This document shows, piece after piece, positions 10,573 through 20,933 of a stretch of 64,000 nt of DNA. The position numbers were made by a program, and so were the translations under genes. The notes beneath the pieces were generated by a model, which searched no databases, was not told the DNA's origin, and worked only from the letters and a program-made list of their open reading frames with translations. Numbering within the stretch: the stretch's first letter is position 1; each line of letters begins with the position of its first letter. The DNA lies in NCBI RefSeq assembly GCF_012927045.1, contig NZ_JABBFW010000002.1, forward strand, positions 352,801 to 416,800, in the 5' to 3' direction. Source of the DNA: Azohydromonas caseinilytica. Its GTDB lineage: Bacteria; Pseudomonadota; Gammaproteobacteria; Burkholderiales; Burkholderiaceae_C.

Positions 10573-11861
10573 GCATCCACCCTGACTCTTCCCTGCCATC
10601 GCCTTTGCGCTCCGTGGCCGGTGCCGCGCGGGCACTGCTGCGAGGGCTGGCGCGGCCGCTCCTGATGAGTAACGGCCGCAACGATGGGCCGCCCGACCTC
10701 GACGAGCTGTGGCGCGATTTCAACCGCAAGCTCTCCAACCTGTTCGGCGGCAAGTCGGGCCGGCCGGGGCCCAGCGGTGGCGATAACAATGGCGGCCCGT
10801 CCTTCCAGCCCGACATGAAGAGCGCGGGCATCGGCGCCGGGCTGATTGCCGGCGTGGTGCTGCTGATCTGGCTGGGCAGCGGCGTGTTCATCGTGCAGGA
10901 AGGCCACCAGGCGGTGGTGACCTCTTTCGGCCGCTATGCCTATACGGCCGATGCCGGCATTCAGTGGCGCTTCCCGTATCCGTTCCAGGCCCATGAGACG
11001 GTGCCGGTGACGCAGCTGCGCTCGGTGGAAGTCGGACGCAACACGGTGGTGCAGGCCACCGGGCTGCGCGACTCCTCGATGCTCACGCAGGACGAGAACA
11101 TCGTGGACATCCGCTTCACGGTGCAGTACCGGCTCAAGGACGCGCGGGCCTACCTGTTCGAGAACCGCAATCCCGACGAGGCGGTGGTGCAGGCTGCGGA
11201 ATCGGCGGTGCGCGAGATCGTGGGCCGCAGCAAGGTTGATTCGGTGCTGTACGAGCAGCGCGACGCGGTGGCGCAGGATTTGGTCAAGTCCATCCAGGGC
11301 CAGCTCGACCGGCTCAATGCTGGCATCGTGGTCGCCAACGTCAACATGGGCAGCGTGCAGGTGCCCGAGCAGGTGCAGGCGGCCTTCAACGACGCCGTCA
11401 AGGCCGGCGCCGACCGTGACCGCTTCAAGAATGAAGGTCAGGCTTACGCCAGCGATGTCATTCCCAAGGCGCAGGGCACGGCCGCACGGCTGCGTCAGGA
11501 GGCCGAGGGCTACCGCTCCCGCGTGGTGGCGCAGGCCGAGGGCGATGCCCAGCGCTTCCGCTCGGTGCTGGTTGAGTACCAGAAGGCGCCCGCTGTCACG
11601 CGTGACCGCCTCTACATCGACACCATGCAGCAGGTGCTGTCCAACGTCAGCAAGGTGCTGGTGGACAGCCGCAATGGCTCCAATCTGCTGTACCTGCCGC
11701 TGGACAAGCTGATGCAGCAGGCCGGGGCAGCGACCGCGGTGGCGCCGCCGCCTGCGGCATCCAACGTGCCCACGCCCGACAACAACAGCAACACGGCAGG
11801 CAACGTGGCTGACGTGCGTTCACGCGAGAACGCACGCGGCCGCGAGCGCGAAAGCCGCTGA
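10569..11861 (+). CDS. hflK: HflK, SPFH-domain regulator of FtsH
   Basis: HflK and HflC form a large membrane-anchored cage around the FtsH protease and moderate its activity. The product has a Gly/Asn-rich cytoplasmic N-terminus containing DGPPDLDELWRDF, one transmembrane helix (GLIAGVVLLIWLGSGVFIV) and an SPFH/Band 7 domain with the typical GIQWRFPYPFQ and SVLYEQRDAVAQD. The ATG at 10569 overlaps the hflX stop (430 residues). A second ATG at 10665 (MSNGRNDGPPDLDELW) would remove 32 residues and fits many family N-termini, so the start is uncertain. Confidence 0.93.
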   Translation: MSIHPDSSLPSPLRSVAGAARALLRGLARPLLMSNGRNDGPPDLDELWRDFNRKLSNLFGGKSGRPGPSGGDNNGGPSFQPDMKSAGIGAGLIAGVVLLIWLGSGVFIVQEGHQAVVTSFGRYAYTADAGIQWRFPYPFQAHETVPVTQLRSVEVGRNTVVQATGLRDSSMLTQDENIVDIRFTVQYRLKDARAYLFENRNPDEAVVQAAESAVREIVGRSKVDSVLYEQRDAVAQDLVKSIQGQLDRLNAGIVVANVNMGSVQVPEQVQAAFNDAVKAGADRDRFKNEGQAYASDVIPKAQGTAARLRQEAEGYRSRVVAQAEGDAQRFRSVLVEYQKAPAVTRDRLYIDTMQQVLSNVSKVLVDSRNGSNLLYLPLDKLMQQAGAATAVAPPPAASNVPTPDNNSNTAGNVADVRSRENARGRERESR

Positions 11862-11887
11862 CCGCAGCGAGAAAGAGACAACAAGCA

Positions 11888-12772
11888 ATGAACCGCATCG
11901 GACTCATTGTGGCCAGCGCGCTGATTGCGCTGATGCTGGCGGCCTCGACCCTGTTCATCGTCGATCAGCGCCAAGTGGCGGTGGTGTACGCGCTGGGTGA
12001 GATCAAGGAAGTCATCACCGCGCCGGGACTCAAGCTCAAGCTGCCGCCGCCGTTCCAGAACGTGGTGTTCCTCGACCGGCGCATCCAGACCCTGGACAGC
12101 CCCGAATCGCGGCCGATTTTCACGGCCGAGAAGAAGAGCTTGGTGATCGATTGGCTGGTGAAGTGGCGCATCGCCGAGCCGCGCCAGTTCATCCGCAACA
12201 ACGGCACCGACCTGCGCAACCTGGAGAACCGGCTGGCGCCGGTGGTGCAGGCGGCCTTCAACGAGGAAGTGACGCGGCGCAGCGTCAGCGGCGTGCTTGC
12301 CACCGAGCGCGAGCGCGTGATGAACGACGTGCGGGCACGGCTCACCGACGAGGCCAAGGCCTTCGGCATCGAGATCGTGGACGTGCGCGTCAAGCGCGTC
12401 GACTTCGTGGCCGACATCACGGATGCGGTCTATCGCCGCATGGAATCCGAGCGCAAGCAGGTGGCCAATGAGCTGCGGTCCACCGGCGCCGCCGAGGCAG
12501 AACGCATCCGTGCCGACGCCGACCGGCAGCGCGAGGTGATCGTGGCCGAGGCTTACCGCGACGCGCAGAAGATCAAGGGCGAGGGTGACGCCCAGGCCTC
12601 GGCGCTGTACGCCGACGCCTTCGGGCGGGATCCGCAGTTCGCACAGTTCTATCGCAGCCTGGAGGCCTACCGCGCCAGCTTCCGCCAGAAGAGCGACGTG
12701 ATGGTGCTGGAGCCCGGCAGCGACTTCTTCCGCGCCCTGCGCAGCCCCGGCACCGCGCCGGCATCCCGCTGA
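11888..12772 (+). CDS. hflC: HflC, SPFH-domain regulator of FtsH
   Basis: Partner of HflK. The 294-residue product has an N-terminal transmembrane anchor (GLIVASALIALMLAASTLFIV) followed by an SPFH domain starting VDQRQVAVVYALGEIKEVI. A long helical region rich in charged residues ends in the conserved segment DPQFAQFYRSLEAYR. The gene lies 26 bases after hflK. In E. coli a small DUF2065 gene (yjeT) lies between hflC and purA; here only 128 bases separate hflC from hisZ, and no such gene fits. Confidence 0.95.
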   Translation: MNRIGLIVASALIALMLAASTLFIVDQRQVAVVYALGEIKEVITAPGLKLKLPPPFQNVVFLDRRIQTLDSPESRPIFTAEKKSLVIDWLVKWRIAEPRQFIRNNGTDLRNLENRLAPVVQAAFNEEVTRRSVSGVLATERERVMNDVRARLTDEAKAFGIEIVDVRVKRVDFVADITDAVYRRMESERKQVANELRSTGAAEAERIRADADRQREVIVAEAYRDAQKIKGEGDAQASALYADAFGRDPQFAQFYRSLEAYRASFRQKSDVMVLEPGSDFFRALRSPGTAPASR

Positions 12773-12794
12773 CAGGCCTCAAACGGGACGGCAT

Positions 12795-12812
12795 GCCGGC
12801 GGCGTCGCCGGC
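12795..12812 (+). other. GC hairpin after hflC
   Basis: GCCGGCG (12795-12801) pairs perfectly with CGCCGGC (12806-12812) around a GCGT tetraloop, 22 bases after the hflC stop. There is no following T-run. A TACAAT hexamer at 12867-12872 between this hairpin and hisZ may be a -10 element. Together they suggest that hisZ can be transcribed separately. Confidence 0.4.
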
Positions 12813-12900
12813 TGTCACCGGCTCGGGTTGAAGCACCCGGGCGCGGGGGATGTCTGCCGTGCTGGGTACAATCCCGTTTTTAATCCCCCGCTCGTTTTCC

Positions 12901-15434
<2,534 letters not shown>

Positions 15435-15453
15435 ACTGCAAGGACGCCATCCC

Positions 15454-15975
15454 ATGCTCACTGACGACGGCAAGCATCTCTACGTCTCCTGGGACGAGTA
15501 CCACCTGCTCACCGAGCGCCTGGCCCTGAAGGTGGCGGCTTCAGGCTGGGAGTTCGACCAAATCCTGTGCTTGGCGCGCGGTGGCCTGCGCCCGGGCGAC
15601 GTGCTCTCGCGCGTGTTCGACAAGCCGCTGGCCATCATGTCCACGAGCTCCTATCGCGACGAGGGCGGCACGCTGCAGGGCCGCCTGGACATGGCCAAGT
15701 ACATCACCATGCCCAAGGGCGAGCTCGCCGGCCGGGTACTGCTGGTGGACGACCTGGCGGACTCCGGCGTCACGCTCAAGGCGGTGGTGGAGCGGCTGCG
15801 CGGCATTCCGGCCATCAAGGAGCTGCGCTCGGCCGTGATCTGGACCAAGGGCGTTTCTTGCTACACGCCCGACTATTTCGTCGAGCTGCTGCCCACGAGT
15901 CCGTGGATTCACCAGCCGTTCGAGGAGTACGACAACCTGCGCCCCGACGGACTGGCACGCAAGTTCGCGGTTTGA
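15454..15975 (+). CDS. Purine-type phosphoribosyltransferase (Gpt/Hpt-like)
   Basis: A 173-residue type I phosphoribosyltransferase. The PRPP-binding loop VLLVDDLADSGVTL (hydrophobics, DD, then SGVT) is clear, preceded by ILCLARGGLRPGD and a flexible-loop region with STSSYRDEGG. Such proteins transfer phosphoribose to hypoxanthine, guanine or xanthine for salvage. Substrate specificity cannot be read from sequence, so I give no symbol. Its position directly behind purA, and a strong terminator 10 bases after the stop, make it the last gene of the hisZ-purA unit. Confidence 0.85.
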   Translation: MLTDDGKHLYVSWDEYHLLTERLALKVAASGWEFDQILCLARGGLRPGDVLSRVFDKPLAIMSTSSYRDEGGTLQGRLDMAKYITMPKGELAGRVLLVDDLADSGVTLKAVVERLRGIPAIKELRSAVIWTKGVSCYTPDYFVELLPTSPWIHQPFEEYDNLRPDGLARKFAV

Positions 15976-15985
15976 CGACCCCAGC

Positions 15986-16015
15986 AAAAAGGCCTGCGAC
16001 TGCAGGCCTTTTTTT
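15986..16015 (+). terminator. Intrinsic terminator of the purA-phosphoribosyltransferase unit
   Basis: AAAAAGGCCTGC (from 15986) pairs with GCAGGCC plus a T-run (16002-16015), with a GACT loop. Seven Ts follow the stem and are immediately abutted by the insertion sequence, so the element still looks functional. Confidence 0.9.
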
Positions 16016-16639
16016 CTAGGACGGCAAAGCCAGCTGATCAGCCAGTTGCTCCAAGTTGGCGAGGTACTGCTCGGGATTGCGCCGGAACCGGGTGCGCTGC
16101 ACGCGTGCGCAGCGACGCCGTTCCAGTTGTGCCCGTAACTCCTGCCAGCGTTGTCGGTTGGCACGGGCGAGTTCGCGTGGCGTGACCAAGCGCCCCCGTG
16201 TGGCAGTGGCCGCGAGCAGTCGCACCGCGCCACGCAATACCGTAGCAGGACTGGCAGCCTTGCGGCCCGTAGTGCGCCGTTCGTGATAGCGGTACGAGCC
16301 AAACAGCTGTTCGAGATCGTTGTTGGTGCGCGGCAGCTCGGCGTTGTCGTAGCAGTGGAACAGTCCCGCGTGCCAGCAGCGCGCCACGTGCGCGAAGCGC
16401 TCCAGCGCCGGGGCCAGCGTGCCCGCGTGATGGCCGTGGCGGCTCATGGCCCCAAGCAGTCCATCGAAGCGTCGCTGCACCACTCGGGCATTGGCCCCGT
16501 CCTCATTGCCCAGGATGTGAGCGGCCTTGTGCACCCAGTGCCAGGCGTAGATCACGTCAGGCCACAGCGCGGCCGTGCGTTGCAGCGCGCGCTCAAGCAG
16601 CCCCTGCAGCTTCGTCAGCGGTGCGGGGCACCGCGTCCC
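16016..16639 (-). CDS. IS transposase, downstream -1 frame (orfB part)
   Basis: Continues the transposase in the -1 frame from the A4G6 run to a TAG stop formed by the terminal repeat itself (16018-16016). It supplies the presumed catalytic Glu in TNNDLEQLFGSYRYHERR and a basic C-terminal tail (RRCARVQRTRFRRNP). The only start codon I found in this stretch is a GTG at 16555, with no convincing ribosome-binding site, so independent translation is unlikely. A -1 shift at 16639-16645 would join it to the upstream frame as one 535-residue protein. The alternative is a one-base indel that has killed the gene. Confidence 0.7.
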   Translation of the reverse strand, partial: GTRCPAPLTKLQGLLERALQRTAALWPDVIYAWHWVHKAAHILGNEDGANARVVQRRFDGLLGAMSRHGHHAGTLAPALERFAHVARCWHAGLFHCYDNAELPRTNNDLEQLFGSYRYHERRTTGRKAASPATVLRGAVRLLAATATRGRLVTPRELARANRQRWQELRAQLERRRCARVQRTRFRRNPEQYLANLEQLADQLALPS

Positions 16640-17622
16640 CCCTTTTGCGCCACCCGCTGCAGGCTCTGGCTGACGGCTTCAAGCCGCTGCTTCAGGCGCA
16701 CTCCGTCGGCATCCAACGGCGGGTGACCGTCATCGGTGATCGCGCTGCGCACGGCCGAGCAGTAGCCGCGCACGACCTGGGCCTCGGCGTCGTCACGCCC
16801 TTCAACCGAACGCTCGATAGGACGCACGCCCCTGACTTGCGCCTTCAGCAGCTTCTTTGCGTGGCGGTCGGCTTCGAACACCGGCAGCGCCGCCTCGCGC
16901 AGGAAGTGGAACTGGCACAGCTGGTGGGGCACCCCGGGCAGCTCCTGCGCCACCGCCCGCCGGATCGTGTCCTGCCCGTCGCTGATCACACCTACCACCG
17001 GTATCTTGCCCAGCGGCTGCAGCGCCTGGCGCAGCAACCGGGCCAAGTCTTCGCACGTGCTGGAGAGCAAGCTGTGCGCAAGCAGCACCTGGCTGGAGAG
17101 GCAGTCGCGCAGCACCCACAGCACCTCGTGCCCCACGTCAGGCTGCAGCCCGTCGAGCGCCAGTACCACGCGGCCTTGGGCAACGAGTTCCTGGCGCAGC
17201 CGCGCGCTGTCGCCCAGCGCCGTGGCCAGCAACTCGTCGTAGCGGTCCACCAAATTCGTCACGCTGCGCTCGCAGATGGCTACGCCACGCGCCACCAAGC
17301 TCGCATGGATCTCCGGCACGCTGCGATGCTCTTGGTAGCGCAGCGCGCCCACCAGTGCCAGCACATCCAATCCAAACTCGTGCTGCGGCAGTACCAGCGC
17401 GCCTTCGGCTTCTGGACGGTAGGGTCGGTGGTAGCGCTCGCACGATGCGTTCTCGCAACGCGCGATCCTCATGCGCAACCCCAGCATGCCGCCCAGCGTC
17501 GCCACCGTGCGGCGGTTCTCATAGCGCCAGCGCATCGACTCACCGCACGCCGGGCATTGCTGCCTCAGCGCCGTCAGCAGCTGAACTTGCTCGGGCGATC
17601 CTCTGGTGATGAGCCGCGCCAT
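16615..17622 (-). CDS. IS transposase, upstream frame (orfA)
   Basis: Encodes 335 residues. The ATG at 17622 has GGAGG six bases upstream; a TTG further up (17649) is less likely. It begins with a zinc-ribbon-like segment (CPACGESMRW and CENASCERYH), then a region with the first catalytic Asp (VLALDGLQPD), the second Asp (VGVISDGQD) and the C-x2-H signature QLCQFHFLREA, characteristic of Mutator/IS256-like DDE enzymes. The frame stops at 16615, before the expected catalytic Glu, which is found in the -1 frame downstream. Alone it would be an inactive fragment. See the frameshift signal at 16618-16646. Confidence 0.8.
   Translation of the reverse strand: MARLITRGSPEQVQLLTALRQQCPACGESMRWRYENRRTVATLGGMLGLRMRIARCENASCERYHRPYRPEAEGALVLPQHEFGLDVLALVGALRYQEHRSVPEIHASLVARGVAICERSVTNLVDRYDELLATALGDSARLRQELVAQGRVVLALDGLQPDVGHEVLWVLRDCLSSQVLLAHSLLSSTCEDLARLLRQALQPLGKIPVVGVISDGQDTIRRAVAQELPGVPHQLCQFHFLREAALPVFEADRHAKKLLKAQVRGVRPIERSVEGRDDAEAQVVRGYCSAVRSAITDDGHPPLDADGVRLKQRLEAVSQSLQRVAQKGGRGAPHR
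16618..16646 (-). promoter_or_regulatory. Candidate programmed -1 ribosomal frameshift signal
   Basis: On the minus strand the run AAAAGGGGGGA (16646-16636) contains two overlapping XXXYYYZ heptamers in the correct phase, A AAG GGG and G GGG GGA. It is followed by a 7-bp GC-rich hairpin, GCGGTGC (16634-16628) and GCACCGC (16624-16618) with a CCC loop. The zero-frame stop TGA (16617-16615) comes directly after the hairpin. The spacer from A AAG GGG to the stem is 4 bases. This is the geometry used by other IS elements for transposase frameshifting. Confidence 0.55.
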
Positions 17623-17902
17623 CGCATACCTCCGCGTGGCAGCAAACAACTCCTCTTGGACGCTTCAGCCCTCAGCAAGTTCTGCCGTCCTAGTTTTTTT
17701 CACCAGTGCTGGTCTCGTTGCCGCACGCATTGCGGTGCTGCGCGGCAAGGCTGCGGTTACGTGGCACGGCACGGCGTTTGCTCCCGTTGCGCGAGCAACT
17801 GCTGGTTGGTCGACGGGGTGCGCCGGGGTGGGCAAGGTGTCCGAGGCGGCGTCCAAGGATGGTGCGCGTAAGGACGCGTTCAAAAACGAAGTGCCCAACG
17901 AA

Positions 17903-17929
17903 AAAGGCCAGCGCATTGCGCTGGCCTTT
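17903..17929 (-). terminator. Intrinsic terminator of the tRNA-Leu gene
   Basis: AAAGGCCAGCGC (17903-17914) and GCGCTGGCCTTT (17918-17929) are perfect complements with a 3-base loop. Read on the minus strand the stem is followed by a run of five Ts, ten bases downstream of the tRNA 3' end. The rest of 17694-17938 holds no gene that I can support. Confidence 0.85.
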
Positions 17930-17938
17930 ATGATGTTG

Positions 17939-18023
<85 letters not shown>

Positions 18024-18053
18024 TTTGTTTCCGTCGTTTCGAAAACAGCTGAG

Positions 18054-18083
18054 ATTCTATCATCAAAACAAAGCAGAAAGCAA
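18054..18083 (-). promoter_or_regulatory. Candidate sigma70 promoter of tRNA-Leu
   Basis: On the minus strand TTGCTT (18083-18078) and TAGAAT (18059-18054) are separated by 18 bases in a locally AT-rich stretch, about 30 bases upstream of the mature tRNA 5' end. The -10 matches 5 of 6 consensus bases; the -35 only its TTG. Confidence 0.5.
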
Positions 18084-18106
18084 ATGCCGGCCTCGGCACA
18101 GCGCTC

Positions 18107-20533
18107 ATGAGCGAAGTCGAGGGTGTAGTGCAGGGCCATCGCGACGGCCATGGCTTCGTGCTGCGCGATGGGGACGGCGACGTCTACCTCTCGCCGCAGG
18201 AAATGCGCTCGGTGCTGCACCGCGACCGAGTGCGCGTGCGCATCGTGCGCTATGACCGCAAGGGCCGGCCTGAAGGACGGGTGCTGGAGATCCTGGAGCG
18301 ACGGCGGACGCCCATCATCGGGCGGCTGCTGCACGAGAACGGCGTGTGGCTGGTCGCCCCCGAGGACAAGCGCTACGGCCAGGACATCCTCATCCCCAAG
18401 AATGCCACGGGCAGCGCCACGGCCGGGCAGGTGGTGGCCATCGAGCTCACCGAGGAGCCCTCGATGTACTCGCAGCCTGTGGGCCGCGTCACCGAGGTGC
18501 TGGGCGAGATCGACGACCCGGGCATGGAGATCGAGATCGCGGTGCGCAAGTACGAGGTGCCGCACCGCTTCTCGCCCGAGACGCTGGCGCAGGCCGCGGC
18601 ACTGCCGGACAAGCTGCGCCCCGCCGATCGTCGCCACCGCATCGACCTCACCGACGTGCCGCTGGTGACTATCGATGGCGAGGATGCGCGCGACTTCGAC
18701 GATGCCGTCTACTGCGAGCCGCACAAGAGCGGTCGGGGCAAGAACGCCTTCAGCGGCTGGCGGCTGGTGGTGGCCATCGCCGACGTGAGCCACTACGTCA
18801 AGCCGGGTGACGCGCTGGACGAGGACGCCTACGAGCGCGCCACCTCGGTGTACTTCCCGCGCCGCGTCATTCCGATGCTGCCGGAGAAGCTCTCCAACGG
18901 ACTGTGCTCGCTCAATCCGCTGCAGGATCGGCTGTCCATGGTGTGCGACATGCTCGTGCGCGAGGACGGCGAGGTGCAGGCCTACCAGTTCTTCCCGGCC
19001 GTCATCTGCTCGCATGCGCGGCTGACCTACACCGAGGTGGCGGCGATCCTCGGCAACACGCGCGGCCCCGAGGCGGCACGGCGCGCCGACCTGGTGCCGC
19101 ACCTGCTGCACCTGCACGAGGTTTACCGCGCGCTGCTCAAGCACCGCGGCAACCGCGGGGCGGTGGACTTCGAGACCACCGAGACGCAGATCGTGTGTGA
19201 CCCGCAAGGACGCATCGAGAAGATTGTGCCGCGCGTGCGCACCGAGGCGCACCGGCTCATCGAGGAGGCGATGCTGGCGGCCAACGTCTGTGCCGCCGAC
19301 TTCATCGAGCAGCACAAACATCCGGCGCTGTTCCGCGTGCACGAAGGCCCCACGCCCGAGAAGCGCGTGACGCTGCAGAACTACCTGCGCGCGCTGGGGC
19401 TGGGGATGTCGGTGAGCGACGAACCCACGCCGGGCGAATTTGCCGCCATCGCGGAGGCCACCAAGGACCGTCCCGACGCGCAGCAGATCCACACCATGTT
19501 GCTGCGCTCGATGCAGCAGGCCATCTACACCGCCAGCAACTCGGGCCATTTCGGCTTGGCCTACGAGGCCTACACGCACTTCACCAGCCCGATCCGGCGC
19601 TATCCCGACCTGCTGGTGCATCGTGTCATCAAGGCCCTGCTGGCGGGCAAGCGCTACCGGCTGGCCAGCGGCGCGCTGGAGGAGGCGCCCAAGACCCGCT
19701 CCGGCGGCAAGGCGGCCAAGGCACATCCGCAGGAGATGGAGCTGTGGGAGGCCGCGGGCGCGCACTGCAGCGCCAACGAGCGCCGCGCCGACGAGGCCTC
19801 GCGCGACGTCGAAGCCTGGCTCAAGTGCCGTTACATGCGCGACCGGCTGGGCGAGGAGTTCAGTGGCACCGTCACCGCGGTTACCAGCTTCGGCCTGTTC
19901 GTGACGCTGGACGCGCTCTACGTCGAGGGCCTGGTGCACATCACCGAGCTCGGCGGCGAGTACTTCCGCTACGACGAGGCGCGCCAGGAGCTGCGTGGCG
20001 AGCGCACCGGCGTGCGCTACGTGGTGGGCTCGCGCGTGCGCGTGCAGGTCAGCCGCGTCGACCTGGACGGCCGCCGCATCGACTTCCGCCTGGTACACGA
20101 GGGTGCCCAACTGCGCGTGACCGGACGGCGCGGTGTGCAGGGCAAGGCCGTGGAGGGCGAGGCGCGCGCTCGCGCTCGCCGTGGCCGCAAGGGCGGCGAA
20201 ACAGCGCGCGAAACCGTGCCCCAGGCTTTCTCTGGCCTGGGCGAGGCCGACATGCCCTCGGCCGACACGCCGCCCGTGGACCGGCCGCATGCGCTGGCAC
20301 CCATGGGTGGCGAGGCGACCAGGGGAGCGGCCGTTTCAGACAGTGGCGGCCAGGAGGAGCAGGCTCCCAGCGCCGTGGAACAGCTGCAGGCCCTGAAGGA
20401 GGAAAGCCGCGCCCACAAGGCCGCCGCGCGCACCGCGCGCAAGACCGGCGCACGCAAGAGCGCGGCCCGCAAGACGGCGTCGGCCAAGACCGCTGCCAAG
20501 GCCGCGGCACGCAAGAGCAAGGCGCGCGGCTGA
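18107..20533 (+). CDS. rnr: Ribonuclease R
   Basis: Processive 3'-to-5' exoribonuclease of the RNB family that degrades structured RNA and works in trans-translation. The 808-residue product has N-terminal cold-shock-type RNA-binding domains, then the catalytic core with DGEDARDFDDAVY (metal-binding Asp cluster) and the family signature around THFTSPIRRYPDLLVHR. An S1 domain follows (EEFSGTVTAVTSFGLFVTL). The last 70 or so residues are a Lys/Ala/Arg-rich tail of RARKTGARKSAARK type, longer than in many homologues and likely RNA- or ribosome-binding. The ATG at 18107 is 84 bases from the divergent tRNA. Confidence 0.96.
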   Translation: MSEVEGVVQGHRDGHGFVLRDGDGDVYLSPQEMRSVLHRDRVRVRIVRYDRKGRPEGRVLEILERRRTPIIGRLLHENGVWLVAPEDKRYGQDILIPKNATGSATAGQVVAIELTEEPSMYSQPVGRVTEVLGEIDDPGMEIEIAVRKYEVPHRFSPETLAQAAALPDKLRPADRRHRIDLTDVPLVTIDGEDARDFDDAVYCEPHKSGRGKNAFSGWRLVVAIADVSHYVKPGDALDEDAYERATSVYFPRRVIPMLPEKLSNGLCSLNPLQDRLSMVCDMLVREDGEVQAYQFFPAVICSHARLTYTEVAAILGNTRGPEAARRADLVPHLLHLHEVYRALLKHRGNRGAVDFETTETQIVCDPQGRIEKIVPRVRTEAHRLIEEAMLAANVCAADFIEQHKHPALFRVHEGPTPEKRVTLQNYLRALGLGMSVSDEPTPGEFAAIAEATKDRPDAQQIHTMLLRSMQQAIYTASNSGHFGLAYEAYTHFTSPIRRYPDLLVHRVIKALLAGKRYRLASGALEEAPKTRSGGKAAKAHPQEMELWEAAGAHCSANERRADEASRDVEAWLKCRYMRDRLGEEFSGTVTAVTSFGLFVTLDALYVEGLVHITELGGEYFRYDEARQELRGERTGVRYVVGSRVRVQVSRVDLDGRRIDFRLVHEGAQLRVTGRRGVQGKAVEGEARARARRGRKGGETARETVPQAFSGLGEADMPSADTPPVDRPHALAPMGGEATRGAAVSDSGGQEEQAPSAVEQLQALKEESRAHKAAARTARKTGARKSAARKTASAKTAAKAAARKSKARG

Positions 20534-20534
20534 A

Positions 20535-20567
20535 CCACCGCGCGCCGGCACGCCGGGCGCGCGGTGG
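20535..20567 (+). other. 12-bp perfect hairpin after rnr
   Basis: CCACCGCGCGCC (20535-20546) and GGCGCGCGGTGG (20556-20567) are exact complements with a 9-base loop, starting two bases after the rnr stop. No T-run follows. It would be a very stable 3' end structure, fitting for an mRNA whose product degrades RNA from the 3' end, but that link is inference. Confidence 0.6.
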
Positions 20568-20933
20568 GGCTGGCCTCGGGGTATGGCTGGGTGCTTTCCA
20601 CCGGCAGCCAAGCGCCGGGGCTGCTCCCTTTTTCTTTCGGCGCTGCGCCCGGACGGGTTGAGGCGCTGGACGGGGTGGCCATGGGGCAGCCGGACTCACT
20701 GGCTGTGGCCGTCCTCCCTGCCCGAAGAGGTAGTCAGAAGATTGTTTCCCGGTGGTTCGCAATCCGCTCGTTGGGCGGTACTCATCGGATGGATTGTGCT
20801 GCTGAGGGCAGCAATCCTGGTTTGACTCAGAGGCGTGTCGCGGTTTGGCTGAGGCTTGATGTGGAAGGCAGACGGTGCGATGAGCTTCTGGGTACGCCCT
20901 GGTGTGGCCGCCGTCGTCCATGCTCCGCGCGTT
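20568..20933. other. 366-base gene-free stretch between convergent rnr and nnr
   Basis: No frame here has a coding look or a recognisable product; the open frames are short and low in complexity. The middle part (about 20720-20860) is visibly less GC-rich than the flanking genes. A bulged inverted repeat is present around 20791-20818 (GGATTG...GCTGC and GCAGCAATCC). I see no tRNA, repeat pair or terminator with a T-run in it. It may be a decayed gene or a remnant of past insertion. Confidence 0.5.

Larger units (their letters stand above)
16016..17693 (-). mobile_element. Insertion sequence (about 1.68 kb) with 11-bp perfect terminal repeats, inserted in a terminator T-tract
   Basis: The ends are CTAGGACGGCA (16016-16026) and its exact inverse TGCCGTCCTAG (17683-17693). 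The similarity extends imperfectly to about 22 bp (17 of 22 match). Seven Ts lie directly outside each end (16009-16015 and 17694-17700), consistent with a 7-bp target duplication, although a homopolymer makes this less certain. The single transposase fills the element on the minus strand in two frames. The catalytic pattern (D...D with C-x2-H...E) resembles the IS256/MuDR-like superfamily; I cannot name the exact IS family. Confidence 0.88.

Noticed and set aside
16016-17693. Calling the IS transposase simply a pseudogene
   Set aside because: The split lies exactly at a slippery run followed by a hairpin, and both parts keep the catalytic residues and intact ends. A programmed shift is at least as likely as decay.
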